Below are positions 1-8,269 of a stretch of 64,000 bases of DNA, one piece after another. The translations under genes and the position numbers were made by a program. A model generated the notes under the pieces. It ran no database searches. It saw nothing but the letters and a program-made list of their open reading frames with translations, and was not told the origin of the DNA. Origin of the DNA: Candidatus Obscuribacter phosphatis (lineage in GTDB: Bacteria; Cyanobacteriota; Vampirovibrionia; Obscuribacterales; Obscuribacteraceae); NCBI GenBank assembly GCA_001899315.1, contig MOYA01000001.1:1445662-1509661 (forward strand). Reading direction: 5' to 3'. Position 1 is the stretch's first letter, and each line of letters starts with the position of its first letter.

Positions 1-209
1 CCAAGACAAAGCCAGAGAATATTTGTTTTGGTGCAGAGCAAAATGGTCAATAGTGCTGCAATCTCAACTGGAAAAACAAGTCTTCTAGTCCATAGAACCA
101 GTTTCTCTTATCTCAGACGTAGCAAGAGAAGTGATAGTAAGCGGGTTAAATGGCTCAAGCCAAGCAGATAACCAGCTAGTGATAGAGTACCCTGGTCGGG
201 TTCGGGTTT
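1..209. other. window edge with no confident gene
   Basis: Frame 2 on the plus strand is open from the window edge to a stop at 86-88, and frame 1 is open to a stop at 169-171. Either could be the C-terminal tail of a gene that starts outside the window. Neither tail shows a recognisable motif, so no product is assigned. I see no clear promoter or terminator here. Confidence 0.3.
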
Positions 210-431
210 GTGCTAACAGGGCTGCATCAGGAGGCAGCAAGAATTCGTTACTACGGTGAACTAATGGCGAGCTATGCCGTGGACATACAGAACCTGATTG
301 TAGAAGGAATGGTAGCGGACAAGAAAGCAAAAGAGGCACTAATGGGGAGTTTTGGGGCGGCTTCAGTGGAAGAAGCGAGAGAGTCATGGATAAGGGCGCT
401 AGGTGCAAAGCCAGAGCAATACCCGAGATAG
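210..431 (+). CDS. small uncharacterised ORF upstream of the toxin
   Basis: A 73-residue frame with a GTG start; an ATG at 264 is an alternative. The product is predicted to be mostly helical and acidic, with no transmembrane segment or family that I recognise. It ends just before the toxin frame and shares its purine-rich coding strand, so it may be a real small gene of the same cassette, or a leftover piece of an older toxin or immunity gene. No convincing ribosome binding site precedes either start. Low confidence. Confidence 0.3.
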   Translation: MLTGLHQEAARIRYYGELMASYAVDIQNLIVEGMVADKKAKEALMGSFGAASVEEARESWIRALGAKPEQYPR

Positions 432-507
432 AGCAGAGATGAGCGCTAGTTTTTTATTGGTCGTAACAGGGAATAATAGGGCAACCGAGGGAGAGGCGCG
501 CCCCTGT

Positions 508-1965
508 ATGGCTGATGTGGACGAGAAAAGCGACAGGCGACAAGTAGAGAGCCGAGTGCTGGAAAGTCAGCCGGAAGCCCAGGCGGCAAGAGTAGCCGGG
601 GCGGCTGATGTAAAAGCAGTGCAAGCGCTTAACCAGAATGCACACAATGGCAGCGCCGGAGGCGACCAGTTAGAGAGCATACAGATTATTGCCCTGGACG
701 AATGCGGCAAGCAGAAGGTAGTAGCAGAGCGCCAAAGAGAAGCCAAGCTGCAACCGGAGATAACGGCCGAGTATTTGAGAGAGAAAGCCAGGCAGCCGGA
801 CATATGGGCTCGCAAGTTTGTAGAAGAGCTAGACAAAGCAGAAAAGCTACCGGCGCCGTACAAAGACGCGCAAATAGCCAAGGTCTTGAAAGACGCCGAA
901 GCGGTTTACAGACCGAAGGGGCAAGCAGAGAAGCCGCAAGAAGCCCTAGACCAGATGGACACAGGAACGCTGTTGGCTCAAGAGGTGAAGCGCAACCCGG
1001 CAGCCGAGCCGGTGCAGAACCTGCATACATGGGCGAAGCAGCTACCGGAAGGACCGGAGAAGGAGCGCTACAGCCAACTAGTCAGAGACCAAATGGCGGA
1101 GCTGTCGCCGGAAGCTAAGGCTAGAGCCGAGCAGCAGGCGCAGGTAAACGATAGGATTAAGGCGGCGGGGCTCGATGAAGGCGGCGTACATGAAGCCGTA
1201 AAGCCAGACCAGGTAGTCTTGCATGGGTATGTGCAGTATCAAGGAAACGAGTGGGAGGGCTTCAACAAGCTTGACCCGAAGCAGCAAAGGGAGATAATCG
1301 AAGCGTTTGGCAAGGCGTCAAACATAGCCCAGGACTCCTACAAGAGCCAGATTCAGGCGGTATCGGATTCAGTACCACAAGGCTTCTACAACGTGGGAAA
1401 GGGGCTGTATGACAGCGCAATAGTCGCCGGGACTTTTATGATAGAGGCGGTAGATAGACCGGAGAAGATACCGGAAGCGGCGCAGAAGCTGGCAGACCAC
1501 CTATCAGCGGCGATCATGAGCGGGGTGAAAGTCTCGCAGGTGATAGCTGGTTACAGCCAGGAAGTGGCGCAGAGCGGAGACTACATCCGACCGTTAAGGG
1601 ACTTGCAGACAGTAATGACGCTAGCTAATGAGCATTGGGAAGCCATGCCGCTAGAAAAGCGAACGGAGAAAGCCAGCGAGTTAGTAGCGGAAATGGGCGT
1701 AGGGTCGATCATTGGAGCGGCTGATAGGCTGGCTAGATCGGGCAAGCTGATAGACGCTCTGGAGGACTTGGCCCAGTATGCCAAAGACCTAACCGCGCCT
1801 GGACGGGAGAAGGCAAGGCAGGCGTTAGCCAAGCTTATGGCACTAGGCTTCATGAACTCTTGCGCCAGCAGCTTGGTCATGATGACATTTTGCATACAGA
1901 AGCGAGTTACAAGAAAGGATTTCCAGTTTCTTGGGGCAAACTGGGCTCTTCCCGGGTTGATATAG
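508..1965 (+). CDS. polymorphic toxin, N-terminal and central part (frame lost before the toxin domain)
   Basis: A long hydrophilic, Lys/Glu/Ala-rich, helical protein. I prefer the ATG at 508 because GAGGGAGAGG lies 12 bases upstream and the residues encoded before it look non-coding; GTG 403 and ATG 439 are in frame. The middle, around nucleotides 1340-1760, has helical segments that resemble the linker of secreted polymorphic toxins. The protein makes sense up to about nucleotide 1800, then turns into a Cys/Met-rich tail that ends at 1965, while the neighbouring frame encodes a recognisable toxin domain. I infer a single ancestral gene, 508-2120, with a one-base frame loss. No secretion signal is visible. 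Codon use (frequent AGA/AGG, ATA, GTA) differs from the min genes, consistent with transfer. Confidence 0.6.
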   Translation: MADVDEKSDRRQVESRVLESQPEAQAARVAGAADVKAVQALNQNAHNGSAGGDQLESIQIIALDECGKQKVVAERQREAKLQPEITAEYLREKARQPDIWARKFVEELDKAEKLPAPYKDAQIAKVLKDAEAVYRPKGQAEKPQEALDQMDTGTLLAQEVKRNPAAEPVQNLHTWAKQLPEGPEKERYSQLVRDQMAELSPEAKARAEQQAQVNDRIKAAGLDEGGVHEAVKPDQVVLHGYVQYQGNEWEGFNKLDPKQQREIIEAFGKASNIAQDSYKSQIQAVSDSVPQGFYNVGKGLYDSAIVAGTFMIEAVDRPEKIPEAAQKLADHLSAAIMSGVKVSQVIAGYSQEVAQSGDYIRPLRDLQTVMTLANEHWEAMPLEKRTEKASELVAEMGVGSIIGAADRLARSGKLIDALEDLAQYAKDLTAPGREKARQALAKLMALGFMNSCASSLVMMTFCIQKRVTRKDFQFLGANWALPGLI

Positions 1966-2120
1966 CTCTCGGCGATCATGATAGACCATTCGTGATCTTA
2001 TGCCTGAAGACACTAAAAGCGGTGCCTTCTGCGCAGCAAGAACGAGGCTGGGTCAATAATCTACCTCGGTTCAAGGATGAATCAGTTATTCCCCGTATCT
2101 ATTTCAAGTTGAGTAAGTGA
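1824..2120 (+). pseudogene. frameshifted C-terminal toxin (nuclease-like) domain
   Basis: This frame (-1 relative to the upstream one) reads AYGTRLHELLRQQLG, then SYKKGFPVSWGKLGSSRVDI, then a segment ending in NLPRF and IPRIYFKL. That layout (GT.xH, an E.SY strand, GS.R.D, a conserved LKT, a Q-rich helix, NLP, IP.I) matches the C-terminal nuclease-like domain seen in many actinobacterial and other polymorphic toxins, where the conserved core is usually D...LKTG. Its own first start would be TTG 1860, which cuts off the domain's opening GT.xH motif, so it is probably not an independent gene. It ends 9 bases before the next gene. The family assignment is from memory of the motif pattern. Confidence 0.55.
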
Positions 2121-2129
2121 GGCATAGTA

Positions 2130-2423
2130 ATGGTTCCAGAAGATTCTCCACCGTTTGAAATGGTCCTGGAATTGCCAGAGCATATTGACGGACCTGTAGA
2201 ACTGGCTAACGGTGACAAGGTCGATGTTGGTGATAGTGTTCAACATCCAGACTACGGTATTGGCAAAGTATACCGAATAGCTACGTATCACGATGAATAT
2301 GGCGTTTTGCTATGTGTTGAATTTCCCGGCAATCAGCACAAGATGCTAGGACTTAAACTGGTCAAAAAATTCGAGCCTTCTAATCAAAAGAGCCCCGGCG
2401 GGGGCTCTTTCAATGCTACATAA
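2130..2423 (+). CDS. small Tudor-like protein, candidate immunity protein
   Basis: 97 residues starting at ATG 2130, with GAGG 8-9 bases upstream and 9 bases after the toxin-frame stop. That spacing is typical of a toxin-immunity pair. Residues about 30-75 contain DKVDVGDSVQHPDYGIGKV, then a strand pair and FPG..HKMLGLKLVKKF. This resembles the small beta-barrel at the C-terminus of UvrD/PcrA helicases (V.H..FG.G.V ... F.....K.L...A.L) and CarD-like folds. As a stand-alone protein next to a toxin I infer an immunity role, which is unproven. The last ten codons run through a terminator hairpin. Confidence 0.6.
   Translation: MVPEDSPPFEMVLELPEHIDGPVELANGDKVDVGDSVQHPDYGIGKVYRIATYHDEYGVLLCVEFPGNQHKMLGLKLVKKFEPSNQKSPGGGSFNAT
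2387..2410 (+). terminator. intrinsic terminator after the toxin/immunity cassette
   Basis: AAAGAGCCCC, a GGCG loop region and GGGGCTCTTT form a strong GC-rich hairpin followed by TTTC. It sits inside the last codons of the Tudor-like gene and faces the convergent gene at 2416-2742, so it may work in both directions. Confidence 0.7.
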
Positions 2424-2742
2424 TGGCAATTTCTCTGTTCTCGGCCAGTGCGACCAGTTTGCGCCCGTCTTGCGAAAGCAGGGGATCGACCTCTGACCTT
2501 AGTTTGATCTCGTCTCTTTTATCTAAGACCCCAGTTTGATTATCACTGGCAGGCTTGAATTGGAATACCGGAAAATCAATATCTACCTTAGGAAGATGGG
2601 TGCTGTCTCTTTTTTCGGCTGGTTGTAACACTCCAGGACTGTAGGCAGAAAAGCGCTCAGACTCTAGACCGGTTGTCTCAGCCGGTCTAGTATGCACTTC
2701 GCCCGCCTTGGGCTTTTCTGTCTCTACCGGCTGATCACCCAT
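2416..2742 (-). CDS. small hydrophilic protein of unknown function
   Basis: 108 residues from ATG 2742, with a weak AAGGG upstream. The sequence is rich in Glu, Lys, Pro and Ser, has no signal peptide or membrane segment, and looks largely disordered except for a short C-terminal helix. I do not recognise a family. It lies downstream of rodA on the same strand with a 100-base gap that contains a small CCGCT/AGCGG hairpin (2774-2786) and a TATATT box, so it may be transcribed separately. The ORF is plausible but could be spurious. Confidence 0.45.
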   Translation of the reverse strand: MGDQPVETEKPKAGEVHTRPAETTGLESERFSAYSPGVLQPAEKRDSTHLPKVDIDFPVFQFKPASDNQTGVLDKRDEIKLRSEVDPLLSQDGRKLVALAENREIAIM

Positions 2743-2843
2743 ATGCGACCCTTGACTGACTTAAGCAATATACCCGCTAGGAGCGGCTGTTCAGACACAA
2801 GGCTGCAAACAACAATTTAGGGCGATCGTTCCTCAAGCAATTA

Positions 2844-4151
2844 CTAGCCCCAGAGATCGTCTTTTTTCTCGCGTGGATTGTAATAGTAGATTGACTGCAA
2901 TAAACCAATTGAGACCAGATCGACAATCAAAGCAGTGCCGCCATAACTGAGAAAGGGCAGCGGAACGCCAGCCACCGGCATAATGCCTATGGTCATTCCG
3001 ATATTGATGAAAGAGTGGAACAAGAACATGCACATTAGACCAATGGCTATGGCCGCCCCAGCCGGGTCGCCCCGCGACTGATGAGCAATAAATAGAGCCC
3101 GCAGACAGATGACAAAGTAGGCTAAGACCACCAATCCGCAGATTTTGAAGCCGAGTTCTTCGCCAATTACAGCGAAAATAAAGTCTGTATGACGCTCTGG
3201 AATGAAAGCCCCCTGGGCCTGATTGCCGTGCCCTAACCCGGCGCCGGCAAAACCACCCGAGCCGATGGCAATTAAACTCTGCAAAATGTGATAGCCAGAG
3301 CCGCGCGGATCGTCATATGGATTGACGAAACTGGTCAGGCGTTTTTGTTGATATTCTTTCAGGACCCCCCACAAATGCGGACGGGCATGACCAATGCCGT
3401 AGTTGGCGGCAACTATGGCGACAATGAGCAAAAGTCTTAGCCAAATCTTGAAGTCGAAGCGCCGCCAGAAAAGCAAAAGCACAAGGCCTAGAGCCACTAA
3501 GAAATAGTGCCACCATTCGATGTTTACAGCATTGAGAATAAGACTGACTAGAGGGCTGACCAGAACTAAGATGTCGGTGACTGTGGCACCCGCCCAATAT
3601 GAAAGACCCAAAAAGACTGCGCCAAAGGTAAGCGAAGTACCTAAGTCTGGCTGCTTAAACACCAAGACTGCAGGGGGTCCTAAGATAAGCAAGATCTTGA
3701 AAATATCAAAGAAGCCATTGATCGGGAAGCGCCGCAGCCAGGCCGCCAGTGAAAAAATCACAATTGGTTTGGCTACCTCTGATGGCTGCAGGGTGATCGG
3801 ACCAAGAGCCAGCCAGCGCTGCGCCCCTTGAGCAGAGTGTCCCTTGACCATTACCGCGACAAGCAAGGCTAGGTTGAGTACATACAAGAATGTGACCATA
3901 TACTTGTTGGTCCAGAGCTTGTATGGAATGCGAGAAATGACAACCATAAGGAAAAGTCCAGCCCACATATATTGCAGCTGCTTTTCGAAATAGCCCTGGG
4001 TATGCTGCGAAAAATGCAGCACATTCAAGCCCACCATGATCAAAAAGGCAGTTGCTCCAAGAAGCCAAAAGTCGATGCCTTGAACGGCACGAATCAGGCT
4101 CCTCAGAGCACCGGGAACGAAGTTGAGATTGTCTAGGGTCTGGGTTGTCAA
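2844..4151 (-). CDS. rodA: peptidoglycan glycosyltransferase RodA (SEDS family)
   Basis: Polymerises lipid II into glycan strands during side-wall growth, together with a class B penicillin-binding protein (PBP2) and the Mre complex. The 435 residues have about ten membrane segments. SEDS motifs are clear: GAQRWLALGPITLQPSE (109-125), KQPDLGTSLTF (166-176), NPYDDPRGSGY (277-287) with the likely catalytic Asp281, ERHTDFIFAVIGEELG (319-334) and GVPLPFLSYGG near the C-terminus. The length suits RodA, and the ERHTDFIF form favours RodA over FtsW. No PBP2 or mre gene is adjacent in this window. It lies downstream of the min operon but is separated from it by a strong terminator, so it probably has its own promoter. 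Confidence 0.95.
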   Translation of the reverse strand: MTTQTLDNLNFVPGALRSLIRAVQGIDFWLLGATAFLIMVGLNVLHFSQHTQGYFEKQLQYMWAGLFLMVVISRIPYKLWTNKYMVTFLYVLNLALLVAVMVKGHSAQGAQRWLALGPITLQPSEVAKPIVIFSLAAWLRRFPINGFFDIFKILLILGPPAVLVFKQPDLGTSLTFGAVFLGLSYWAGATVTDILVLVSPLVSLILNAVNIEWWHYFLVALGLVLLLFWRRFDFKIWLRLLLIVAIVAANYGIGHARPHLWGVLKEYQQKRLTSFVNPYDDPRGSGYHILQSLIAIGSGGFAGAGLGHGNQAQGAFIPERHTDFIFAVIGEELGFKICGLVVLAYFVICLRALFIAHQSRGDPAGAAIAIGLMCMFLFHSFINIGMTIGIMPVAGVPLPFLSYGGTALIVDLVSIGLLQSIYYYNPREKKDDLWG

Positions 4152-4240
4152 AGCGTTCTCTATTTATGCTTTGCGGTTATGCTTTGCCGTTAGGCTTTGC
4201 GATTAGTCAGTGCCGCTATGGTTTTCCCAATTGGGGTCTC

Positions 4241-4270
4241 AAAGAAGGGTCTCTCAAGAGACCCTTCTTT
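4241..4270. terminator. strong terminator between the min operon and rodA
   Basis: A perfect 13-bp stem (AAAGAAGGGTCTC with its complement) around a TCAA tetraloop. The stem ends are A/T-rich, giving a U-rich 3' side when read on the minus strand. It lies 46 bases past minE and before rodA, so it should end the minC-minD-minE transcript. Confidence 0.75.
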
Positions 4271-4315
4271 GAGGTACTGAAGCCAATTAGGCTAGTGAGC
4301 CAGGCAGCAACTGAC

Positions 4316-4576
4316 TCAGCATTTTGATCTGAGCAGGCGGAAATTGGCAATCAAAGATGCCCTCCGCTCATATTGTTGCAGATCAAACTGGGTTGTGTCT
4401 TTATCCAGCTCGAAATAGCGGGATACAACTGCCACCAGTTCTTCTTCCAGACTTTCTAGACGCCCAGCAGGCAGCTCTAGACGGTCATGCGTGAGCATGT
4501 TACGCATGCGATCTTTGGCTGTGGTGCGGGCTCCATCGGTTTTAGGTTGCATGAACCATTCAAATATTCGTTGCAT
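4316..4576 (-). CDS. minE: cell division topological specificity factor MinE
   Basis: Displaces MinC from MinD and stimulates MinD ATPase, so that the division block oscillates or is confined to the poles. At 86 residues it has normal MinE length. The N-terminus has the short amphipathic membrane segment (QRIFEWF), followed by AKDRMRNMLTHDR, which corresponds to the MinD-contact helix, and LEELVAVVSRYFELD of the dimer core. An excellent ribosome binding site, AAGGAGG, lies 6 bases before ATG 4576. It follows minD by 11 bases and is co-transcribed with it. Confidence 0.95.
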   Translation of the reverse strand: MQRIFEWFMQPKTDGARTTAKDRMRNMLTHDRLELPAGRLESLEEELVAVVSRYFELDKDTTQFDLQQYERRASLIANFRLLRSKC

Positions 4577-4587
4577 GATTGACCTCC

Positions 4588-5403
4588 TTAAACCCTGACT
4601 GTCGGGTTGAAGAAACTGACAATCCTGCTCATCCAGGTAGGATTCTTGACTTCGAGGTCCATGATCGGAACTTCTTCACCGCGAATTCTTCTGGCGATAT
4701 TGCGATAGGCAAGACCGGAGCGAACATTGTCGGTGCCTGAAACAGGCTCACCTTTGTTGGTCGAGATGATGATCTCTTCATCTTCAGGAACAACGCCCAG
4801 AAGCTTGACTGAGAGAATCTCGAGTACATCGTCGATGCTCATCATGTCGTTGTTCTGAACCATGTTTGGGCGATAGCGGTTCAAGACCAGGCGATACTCT
4901 TTGATCTCATCTTTGCGGGCTTCCAAAAGACCGATGATGCGGTCTGCGTCTCTAACAGCAGACATTTCAGGAGTAGTGATCACGATCGCTTCTTCGGCGC
5001 CGGCTACGGCGTTTTGGAAGCCTTGCTCGATACCGGCAGGACTGTCCACCAGAACGAAGTCATACATACTCTTCAGTTCTTCGCAGAGTTTTTTCATCTG
5101 GTCGGCATCAACAGCCGACTTGTCCCGGGTCTGGGCAGCCGGTAAGAGACTCAAGTTGGGAAGCTTTTTGTCTTTTACAAGAGCTTGCCGGAGTTTGCAG
5201 CGCTCTTCAACCACATCGACCAGGTTATAGACGACTCTGTTTTCCAGACCCATCAAAATATCCAGGTTTCTTAGTCCGATATCCATATCGACAAGGGCTA
5301 CCGATGCGCCGCTTGTGGCAAGGGCGACACCTATATTGGCTGAAGCCGTAGTTTTTCCGACTCCTCCCTTGCCTGAGGTGACTACGATTACTCGACCGCT
5401 CAT
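4588..5403 (-). CDS. minD: septum site-determining ATPase MinD
   Basis: A membrane-cycling ATPase that recruits MinC to the membrane and is released by MinE. The deviant Walker A motif GKGGVGKTT is at residues 11-19, with the signature Lys11 and the catalytic Lys16. DMDIGLRNLD (switch I/A') and DSPAGIEQGF (switch II) are both present. The C-terminus carries the amphipathic membrane-targeting helix (MSRIVSFFNP). The length of 271 is typical. It lies between minC (92 bases upstream) and minE (11 bases downstream), the usual order in Cyanobacteria and many other bacteria. Confidence 0.97.
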   Translation of the reverse strand: MSGRVIVVTSGKGGVGKTTASANIGVALATSGASVALVDMDIGLRNLDILMGLENRVVYNLVDVVEERCKLRQALVKDKKLPNLSLLPAAQTRDKSAVDADQMKKLCEELKSMYDFVLVDSPAGIEQGFQNAVAGAEEAIVITTPEMSAVRDADRIIGLLEARKDEIKEYRLVLNRYRPNMVQNNDMMSIDDVLEILSVKLLGVVPEDEEIIISTNKGEPVSGTDNVRSGLAYRNIARRIRGEEVPIMDLEVKNPTWMSRIVSFFNPTVRV

Positions 5404-5495
5404 TTAATTTCCTCGTGTGGCTGTTACTTTGGGTTCTCTTTACGTACTTACTTGTTTTCTGACCAATTGAGTGTGGTGCTCAATCGCTTCGACAT

Positions 5496-6374
5496 TTAGT
5501 CAAACTTGTTTTTGGTGATTCGAATTTTGCCTTCGAATATGCGGGCGGTTTCAGGACCGCTGCCATTGGCATATGTGACTCTCTTGCGATCAGGAGCCCG
5601 GGCAATGGCATGGGCGATTCTAATTTGAATAGGTTGCAAATTGAGGGCTCTAATTTCAGCTTCGATATTGCCGCCGATACCAGCATGGGCTATACCCCTG
5701 AGCGAGCCCCAGACTGTGATATCGCCCTCAGCCATGATCTCGGCACCAGGGTTGACATCACCGACAATGACCAGATCGCCTTTGTGACTAACGGTCTGAC
5801 CAGAACGAAGGGTCTGCTTGATGTAGAGCACCTGGGGCAGCTTTTGAATCTGGCTGGCGGTATCTTCGGTGGTGCCGTCTTTGCTTTCAGGCAGTTTCTC
5901 TTGCAGTTCTATGTCGCTCTCTTCCATAGAGTCATGTTCGAGAGAGTCATGTTCGAGTTCGACTATACTGACCGAGTTAACTACTGACTTGCCGCCTGCA
6001 TTTTCAGCTTCGGCTTCAGCTTCAGGAATCTGGTCTTTAGGTATTTCCAGATTGACCTTGGGCAGATTCATCGGTTTGACATCAGAAACTTTGACACCGC
6101 AGTCGGTGAAAGCAGCTCTGGTCTTCTCTTCTTTAGCATAGATTTCTTCGGGAAAAACCCCGACGCCTTTGGCTATGGCTAAAACCTGCGCCGCTTTGTC
6201 ATTGGAGAGCTTGAGAGAACCCATGCCGAGAATGACTTTAGAGCCCTTCCAGAACTTGTTGGAGGACTGCAAAGTAGAGCTGAGGTGCTCTAGAGCCTCT
6301 TGCAAGTTTGAGCAGCCGCCGAGGTCAATAAAGACGCCCTGGTCGGGTTGACTGATAATGGCAATTTTAGACAT
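5496..6374 (-). CDS. minC: septum site-determining protein MinC
   Basis: Inhibits FtsZ assembly away from mid-cell; acts with MinD. I chose ATG 6374 (MSKIAIISQ) because GGGCGGGAC precedes it and the 30 residues encoded upstream overlap a good promoter. The N-terminal domain (1 to about 110) includes KGSKVILGMGSLKLS. The C-terminal beta-helix (from about 195) has the family repeats QTLRSGQTVSHKGDLVIVGD, NPGAEIMAEGDITVWGSLRG and HAGIGGN. The linker (about 115-190) is unusually long and acidic and contains a duplicated 15-base unit (EHDSL, EHDSM). First gene of the minCDE operon. Confidence 0.93.
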   Translation of the reverse strand: MSKIAIISQPDQGVFIDLGGCSNLQEALEHLSSTLQSSNKFWKGSKVILGMGSLKLSNDKAAQVLAIAKGVGVFPEEIYAKEEKTRAAFTDCGVKVSDVKPMNLPKVNLEIPKDQIPEAEAEAENAGGKSVVNSVSIVELEHDSLEHDSMEESDIELQEKLPESKDGTTEDTASQIQKLPQVLYIKQTLRSGQTVSHKGDLVIVGDVNPGAEIMAEGDITVWGSLRGIAHAGIGGNIEAEIRALNLQPIQIRIAHAIARAPDRKRVTYANGSGPETARIFEGKIRITKNKFD

Positions 6375-6435
6375 GCGAAAAGTCCCGCCCGAAGAATTTA
6401 TGCAATCAGAACTAATGTAAAGTTCCTTGGCAAAT

Positions 6436-6464
6436 ATCGTATTGTCTGGCAATCCGCACGTCAA
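6436..6464 (-). promoter_or_regulatory. sigma70-type promoter of minCDE
   Basis: Read on the minus strand: TTGACG (-35, 6459-6464), a 17-base spacer, then TACGAT (-10, 6436-6441). Initiation near 6429 would give a leader of about 55 bases before minC ATG 6374. Confidence 0.5.
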
Positions 6465-6599
6465 GCCGGCTTACATACGCACCATATATGCAACCGCCAT
6501 AGAATTTTATGTGAATCCAATAAGAAAACCTGACTATCTTTGCTATGTGGCTTATCTAGAGCGATACAAAGTTATTGAAATTTATCCAAGATATCTTTA

Positions 6600-7571
6600 T
6601 CAGTATTGGATGGTTTGAAACATATTGCCGATCAGCTGTCTGGCAGCGGTATGAGGATCGACCTTGCGGGTGGCTATATCATCTAGAACTTCCTTGACTT
6701 CGTTATTTGAATTCAATGACTTCTTCAAATTGCGCCTTGCTATATCGGCAACTATCTCAGAAAGTTCAGCTTGTATGCGCTCCATGCGTCTTTTAGATAG
6801 CAAGCCGGCTTCAGTAAGATGCTGCTTGTGTTTCTTTATTGATTGCCAAAGTTCATTTATGCCTTGACCGGTCTCGGCTATCGAAACGATAACCGGCGGA
6901 TGCCAGTGTTTTTCAGATTTAGTAGAAGCCAATTCCAGAGAGGCAGTGATCTCACTGGCCGACTTGTTGGCACCAGGTAGGTCACCTTTATTCACAACGA
7001 ATATATCGCCTATTTCCATAATGCCTGATTTGATCGCTTGAATGTCATCGCCTGAACCGGGCATCAAAACAAGAACGGTTGTATCGGCGGTTTGGGCGAT
7101 TGCCAGTTCAGACTGTCCGACGCCCACGGTCTCAATAATAATCACCTCAAAACCAGAGGCTTCCAGCATGCGAATGGCATCATAGGTTGCCAGAGCCACT
7201 CCGCCTTGATGCCCGCGGTTAGCCATCGAACGAATAAAGACACTTTTATCGAGTGTATGTCCTTGCATGCGTATGCGGTCACCAAGTATGGCACCACCGG
7301 TGAAAGGGCTGGAGGGATCAACAGCCAAAACTGCCACTTTCAAATCTTCTTTGCGGCATTCGGTGATTAGCGCATCTACCAAGGTCGATTTACCGACACC
7401 TGGGGAGCCGGTCACACCAATAATGTGAGCGCGACCGGTATATTCAAAAAGACTGCGCACCAACTGTGATGCTTCTTCTCCACCATTTTCCACCACAGAG
7501 ATGGCGCGAGCCAGCGCTCTTCTATTACCCGAGAGAACTTCTTTTGATATTGCTTCCACTGTACTGTCCAA
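6600..7571 (-). CDS. meaB: MeaB/ArgK family G3E GTPase
   Basis: A metallochaperone GTPase that loads and protects adenosylcobalamin in methylmalonyl-CoA mutase or related mutases. P-loop GSPGVGKST is at residues 55-63, the Mg-binding segment LAVDPSSPFTGGAILGDRIR follows near 82-101, then ETVGVGQSE (switch III) and the base-recognition motif NKGD. The C-terminal dimerisation helices are complete and the length of 323 is normal. No mutase gene lies beside it in this window. It follows the coiled-coil gene at 7590 with 18 bases between them. Confidence 0.93.
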   Translation of the reverse strand: MDSTVEAISKEVLSGNRRALARAISVVENGGEEASQLVRSLFEYTGRAHIIGVTGSPGVGKSTLVDALITECRKEDLKVAVLAVDPSSPFTGGAILGDRIRMQGHTLDKSVFIRSMANRGHQGGVALATYDAIRMLEASGFEVIIIETVGVGQSELAIAQTADTTVLVLMPGSGDDIQAIKSGIMEIGDIFVVNKGDLPGANKSASEITASLELASTKSEKHWHPPVIVSIAETGQGINELWQSIKKHKQHLTEAGLLSKRRMERIQAELSEIVADIARRNLKKSLNSNNEVKEVLDDIATRKVDPHTAARQLIGNMFQTIQY

Positions 7572-7589
7572 AATTTACTTGCTACTAAT

Positions 7590-8090
7590 TTAGGGGCTTT
7601 TGCCCTTGAAGGCCTTGAGCCAGCCTGGTGTTTCTCTATTTGCCTGCTGCACCTGATCGTCGGTATGCTGACGGCGCTGGGCGTTTTCAGCCTCATTCAA
7701 CATGACGGCAAGCAGATCACGCTCAGACTCGCGGGTCTTGAGTTGATGCTGCAATTCAGTGGTGGAGGCTCTTAGCTCTTCAACTTCCTGCAGTTTTTGT
7801 TCAAGCAAGGTAGCAAGGCGACCAAGCTCTTGGTGTAACTGTTTATTTTCTCGACTCTTGTCGCTCAATAGCAAACCCTGGTTGGCTAATTCAAACTTGA
7901 GATCTTCGCCGTCGCGGGCTTGACGCTCCAGTTCACGCAGTTGCGCTGAAAGCATCAGGTTCTTTTCCTGACTCTGTACTAGGGCTTCCTGCAATTCCAT
8001 TATCTTGGCAGCCAGACCAGCCGAATCCAAATTCTGCACCGACTGCAGAGAGGTAGAAGAACTATTTGGACTGTTCTGGCTTTCGGTCAT
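7590..8090 (-). CDS. coiled-coil protein of unknown function
   Basis: 166 residues, nearly all predicted coiled coil: heptad-like runs of Leu with Gln, Glu and Arg from about residue 25 to 140. The N-terminus is Ser/Asn/Gln-rich and the C-terminus short and basic (LKAFKGKSP). No signal peptide. It is the first gene of a two-gene unit with meaB. A similar arrangement (short Ser-rich start, long coiled coil, end in W.K or LK.) is seen at 46640-47065, and the two may be related in role. Function unknown. Confidence 0.75.
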   Translation of the reverse strand: MTESQNSPNSSSTSLQSVQNLDSAGLAAKIMELQEALVQSQEKNLMLSAQLRELERQARDGEDLKFELANQGLLLSDKSRENKQLHQELGRLATLLEQKLQEVEELRASTTELQHQLKTRESERDLLAVMLNEAENAQRRQHTDDQVQQANRETPGWLKAFKGKSP

Positions 8091-8269
8091 TTACTGGCTC
8101 GTTCAGGGCACACTAATGCTTCTTTAAAATGCTTATCAGTTCGGCTGCAATTGTACAGGCTTAAGGCTTATTCCAAATTAGATGCTTAAAATCGAATAAG
8201 TGCAAAAATTAGCTGTACGTTTCTTGATTTTATACGCCCCGAATACTCTTGGAAAGCCCTGAGGTCTCT

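Noticed and set aside
85-408. Minus-strand ORF with Leu/Pro/Ser-rich product
   Set aside because: It is antisense to the purine-rich coding strand at the window start, has no ribosome binding site and a low-complexity product typical of a shadow.
1795-1835. Programmed -1 frameshift joining the two toxin frames
   Set aside because: I found no X XXY YYZ slippery heptamer or strong downstream stem here, so mutation or an assembly error is more likely.
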